From Methanococcoides seepicolus (GTDB lineage: Archaea; Halobacteriota; Methanosarcinia; Methanosarcinales; Methanosarcinaceae): DNA of 36,264 nucleotides. Positions within the stretch are counted from its first letter, which is position 1. Each line of letters starts with the position of its first letter. The DNA lies in assembly GCF_023684405.1 (NCBI RefSeq), contig NZ_JAGSOI010000023.1:1-36264 (forward strand), read 5' to 3'. Shown here one piece after another: positions 33,862 to 36,264 of the stretch. The notes beneath the pieces are model-generated. The model was not told the DNA's origin and did not search any database. It saw only the letters and a list, made by a program, of their open reading frames with translations. The position numbers were made by a program, and so were the translations under genes.

Positions 33862-34245
33862 TCATTTTATCTTGATCAGGTGGACAAAGGCCCTACAGTG
33901 AATCTTTCCACGGGTTGGCTCGATATCCACAGCTTTCTTTTATTTTGAGACCCCTTTGCTGTACACATCATCTTGAAGAAGTGTTCTTTATACTTGCTTT
34001 TTTACCACAGTGAGCTTTCATGTATTCACCCTTCTAGATTCTGGATCAGCACCTTTGGAAGGACCTAAATGCATGACAATGACCGGTTGTGTGTATTTTG
34101 TGGAAAACCATCCAAAACTTTAAATGTTTTAGTAACATTAATCTGTACCAACACAAGAGTACACATTATTTAATGTGATCACTTTAGTAACAATACGATC
34201 ATAAAATTGAAATTATGTCCTCACGAAAAGATACAGGTGAGCATT
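33862..34245. other. Gene-free spacer with repeats and palindromes upstream of thioredoxin
   Basis: No credible coding frame. Near the right end are two TTTAGTAACA copies (34128-34137 and 34184-34193), an inverted repeat CACATTATTTAATGTG (34162-34177) and the overlapping palindrome GTGATCAC (34175-34182). These sit 50-120 bases before the thioredoxin start and look regulatory. Confidence 0.4.
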
Positions 34246-34641
34246 ATGGATGATTTAGAGAAGATCAGACAACAACGATTGGAACAGATCAAAAAGGGCC
34301 TTGAAGCTAAAGCGTTCCCGGATGCACCCATACATGTTACGGATGCGGATTTCAATGAGTTCATATCAAAGTACCCCATCACTGTAATTGACTGCTGGGC
34401 AGAATGGTGTGGACCTTGCAGAAAACTTATTCCCATTATTGATGCCCTTGCAAGAGAATATCAGGGAAAGATAGTTTTCGGGAAATTGAACACTGATGAG
34501 AACCGGATGGTCGCAAGGAATTTTAATATAACAGCCATTCCAACACTTTTGGTCTTTAAAGACGGAAAAGCTGCTACCCAGATAGTAGGAGCACTCCAGA
34601 AAGAACAACTCGTTGAACGCCTTAACAGATTCATACAGTGA
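34246..34641 (+). CDS. trx: Thioredoxin with N-terminal helical extension
   Basis: A 131-residue thiol-disulfide oxidoreductase. Residues 1-30 form a charged helix (MDDLEKIRQQRLEQIKKG) not found in minimal thioredoxins; the thioredoxin fold follows with WCGPC at 54-58, the buried Asp region before it (ITVIDCWAEW) and the cis-proline in TAIPTLLVF. The extra Cys50 lies just before the active site. ATG at 34246 with AGGTGA five bases before it is preferred over TTG at 34207. Its stop overlaps the frame space of the methanogenesis marker 14 gene, whose start is 15 bases away, so the two are very likely one operon. That suggests a link to methanogen-specific metabolism or redox control. Confidence 0.9.
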   Translation: MDDLEKIRQQRLEQIKKGLEAKAFPDAPIHVTDADFNEFISKYPITVIDCWAEWCGPCRKLIPIIDALAREYQGKIVFGKLNTDENRMVARNFNITAIPTLLVFKDGKAATQIVGALQKEQLVERLNRFIQ

Positions 34642-34655
34642 CCGGAAGAGAAATA

Positions 34656-36092
34656 ATGTCCCACAAACCAAGAATTGCAGAAAATCCCGGTGTCCGACTC
34701 CTTGACCTAAAATCAAGCTCAAAACCATTTTTCATAGTTGCTTCTGTGGAAGTTGGTAACACCACTACGAAGTGTATACTCACAGCTACCAATATGGATG
34801 AAGGTAAGACATATCTTGTTACCAAGACCGTGAAGATGACAAGGGATGTCAGGCCTCCAAAGGAAGGAGAGACCATTTTTGGCAGAACTCTCAATGGAAT
34901 AGAGCTTACACGTGAGTCCGTGTCAGAACTTGTCAAGAACACATTGATAGAGGCAGTGAAAAAGGCAAACCTGGACATAAAGACCGATATAAATTTCGTT
35001 GTCCGCTCAACCGGAGTTGTTGCCGGGTTCGATACTCCCGAAGAAGTAGGAGAGTTCATTAAAGCGCTTGCTGATGGCTGTCTTCTTGCAGGGGTACCTC
35101 CTAAGAACATGACACCACCAATGGGAATTGATAACATACCCGACAAATTCCGAAAACACAGCAAACTTGACAAAGTGTTCTTTGACGGTGCTGTCGCTAG
35201 TGTACTGCCACCAACCGGAGCTACCGGAGTAGAAATAGTTGCAAACGAAATGGAGGGCGAACTTGCGACCGCGGGCATCAAAGAAGGTGCCAAGTGGGTG
35301 GATGTGGATTTCCGTAACCCCTGCATGTCAATGGACTTTGGTACGACCCTCGATGGCAGGATAATCAGCCCTGATGAACCCTATGCAAAGACCATTGGTA
35401 ATTTCTGTGGATTTGCAGGTGCTATCCCGGATGCCATGATAAAAGGAACCGGTTCAGTAGATAAGAAAGTTGGAACCGCCCTTGATGTTTTCAAGGATGT
35501 GCATACGGATAAGCTCACATTGCTTCTTAAAGGCAAAAAGATACATGAGTACGCAAAGAAAGCTCTTGAGTATATCATAATCGAGAAGGTTCCTGAAAAT
35601 AGGGACCGTTACGGGAGTGTACCGGTAAACCCTAAAGCTGCAAAAGAGATCAATGTCGTGCTTATCGGCTGTGACGTGGGAGTGAACGGTTCAGATTTCG
35701 ATAAATTATCAGGGATAGGCGGAGAGATATACGACAAATTTGGTCTGAAAGTGCTTTTTGCTGTCATTGATGAGGTAATGGCACAGGTGATCTACCAACT
35801 TGTCAGTGTCGCAAAGGAAAAAGGACTCGTTTTCCCGGAAACCACAATAGGCATCACCGGAAGAGCCGGTATCAGTGGCGACAAGTCTAAACTTGCACTG
35901 AAATATCTTGACAGGCTCGGCCTTCATGAGAAGATCGAAGAGAACGTTGTTTTCGTTGATGATGGCCTTGCAAGGGGTGCAGCGGTCATGGCAAGATGTA
36001 TGAACTCCCTTGGAACCACATTCAATCCACTCGGAGGGCATCGCGGTGGGAGATGTATTCTCGGGAATAGGATCAAACTTCAGAACAAATGA
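34656..36092 (+). CDS. Methanogenesis marker protein 14
   Basis: A 478-residue protein of the methanogen-specific marker 14 family. The N-terminal IVASVEVGNTTTKCILTATN (residues 26-45 region) is an ASKHA-like phosphate-binding motif, and NFVVRSTGVVAGF, GFAGAIPDAMIKGTGSVDKK and GITGRAGISGDKSKLALKYL are further conserved blocks, consistent with an actin/hexokinase/activase-like ATPase core. The biochemical role of the family is not established; its presence tracks with methanogenesis. ATG at 34656 after GGAAGAG is chosen over GTG at 34638, which overlaps the thioredoxin stop. Co-transcription with thioredoxin is likely. Long antisense frames across it are shadows. Confidence 0.9.
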   Translation: MSHKPRIAENPGVRLLDLKSSSKPFFIVASVEVGNTTTKCILTATNMDEGKTYLVTKTVKMTRDVRPPKEGETIFGRTLNGIELTRESVSELVKNTLIEAVKKANLDIKTDINFVVRSTGVVAGFDTPEEVGEFIKALADGCLLAGVPPKNMTPPMGIDNIPDKFRKHSKLDKVFFDGAVASVLPPTGATGVEIVANEMEGELATAGIKEGAKWVDVDFRNPCMSMDFGTTLDGRIISPDEPYAKTIGNFCGFAGAIPDAMIKGTGSVDKKVGTALDVFKDVHTDKLTLLLKGKKIHEYAKKALEYIIIEKVPENRDRYGSVPVNPKAAKEINVVLIGCDVGVNGSDFDKLSGIGGEIYDKFGLKVLFAVIDEVMAQVIYQLVSVAKEKGLVFPETTIGITGRAGISGDKSKLALKYLDRLGLHEKIEENVVFVDDGLARGAAVMARCMNSLGTTFNPLGGHRGGRCILGNRIKLQNK

Positions 36093-36101
36093 TCGAAACG
36101 A

Positions 36102-36134
36102 CAGACATGCAAATGTTTGTCTGCGATTCTTTTA
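36102..36134 (+). terminator. Hairpin terminator after marker protein 14
   Basis: CAGACA (36102-36107) pairs with TGTCTG (36118-36123) and is followed by a T-rich ATTCTTTTATTT. It lies ten bases after the stop. Confidence 0.55.
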
Positions 36135-36164
36135 TTTGGCATTGGTATTTAAGTAGAGTTTTTA

Positions 36165-36180
36165 TGTTATTAGGACCTAT
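36165..36180. repeat. Possible terminal inverted repeat of the right IS1-family element
   Basis: TGTTATTAGGACCTAT matches the reverse complement of 388-403 at 11 of 16 positions and lies 8 bases before a transposase start. Tentative. Confidence 0.3.
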
Positions 36181-36188
36181 ATTTATGC

Positions 36189-36264
36189 ATGAACTGTCCC
36201 AGGTGCAAGAGCTCCAATCATAAAAAGAACGGTAAAATCGATGGACGTCAACGCTACAAATGCC
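36189..36264 (+). mobile_element. IS1-family transposase, 5' end (continues beyond window)
   Basis: The ATG at 36189 opens a frame reading MNCPRCKSSNHKKNGKIDG followed by RQRYKC to the end of the window. The C-x2-C zinc-ribbon, the KNGK turn and the Q-R-Y-K-C block are the standard N-terminus of IS1-family transposases (InsA-type DNA-binding ribbon). It is preceded by a possible inverted repeat. The C-terminal half seen at 2-361 is of the same family, so at least two copies flank this segment in the same orientation. Confidence 0.8.

Noticed and set aside
34631-35326. Long antisense frame over marker protein 14
   Set aside because: Shadow of a well-conserved gene; Ser/Thr/Pro-rich translation without family features.
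1-36264. tRNA or rRNA genes
   Set aside because: I looked for T-arm GTTCGA-type cores with flanking acceptor pairing and for rRNA signatures and found none; a tRNAscan run would be decisive.

Overview
The window reads as a chromosomal segment of a moderately AT-rich methanogenic archaeon, most likely Methanosarcinaceae (Methanococcoides or Methanolobus-like; this placement is inference from gene content). Support comes from methanogenesis marker protein 14, an AtwA-type methyl-CoM reductase activation ATPase, NrpR, geranylgeranylglyceryl phosphate synthase, PurP, archaeal Trm-G10, L40e and GatABC, together with TATA-box promoters and GGTG/GGAGG ribosome binding sites. I saw no rRNA, tRNA or CRISPR array.

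Layout. 1-3.1 kb is an accessory edge: the 3' part of an IS1-family transposase and two AT-rich family-2 glycosyltransferases. 3.2-14.9 kb is mostly housekeeping: a frameshifted small membrane-protein gene, two M24 peptidases, a secreted protein, tRNA modification genes (trm-G10, truA), purP, a lipoprotein, a dolichol/phytol-kinase-like protein, an M29-type aminopeptidase preceded by a frameshifted small gene, then leuD and leuB. 15.1-18.3 kb is an accessory island: two small membrane proteins, two copies of a four-unit, 20-bp-phased intergenic repeat, and an overlapping gene pair encoding an ABC-type AAA ATPase and a DUF4435/TOPRIM protein. The pair has the layout and sizes of the PARIS anti-phage system (AriA-AriB) and is the strongest candidate for an interesting system here.

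18.3-27.9 kb is almost wholly on the minus strand: nrpR, a UbiB/ABC1 kinase with a small coiled-coil partner, atwA, GGGP synthase, rpl40e, a GC-rich candidate non-coding RNA, and gatB-gatA-gatC. 28.0-28.8 kb holds tiny genes, including two tandem paralogues of 55 and 46 residues. 29-36 kb has a DMT transporter, hcp with a possible operator, an unassigned radical SAM enzyme flanked by small proteins, then thioredoxin and methanogenesis marker 14 as a close pair. The window ends inside the first codons of another IS1-family transposase.

Three genes (near 3.55, 12.07 and 15.5 kb) each look broken by one missing base in a short A/T run. This is either real decay, recoding, or homopolymer error in the assembly, and it should be settled before these genes are called dead.
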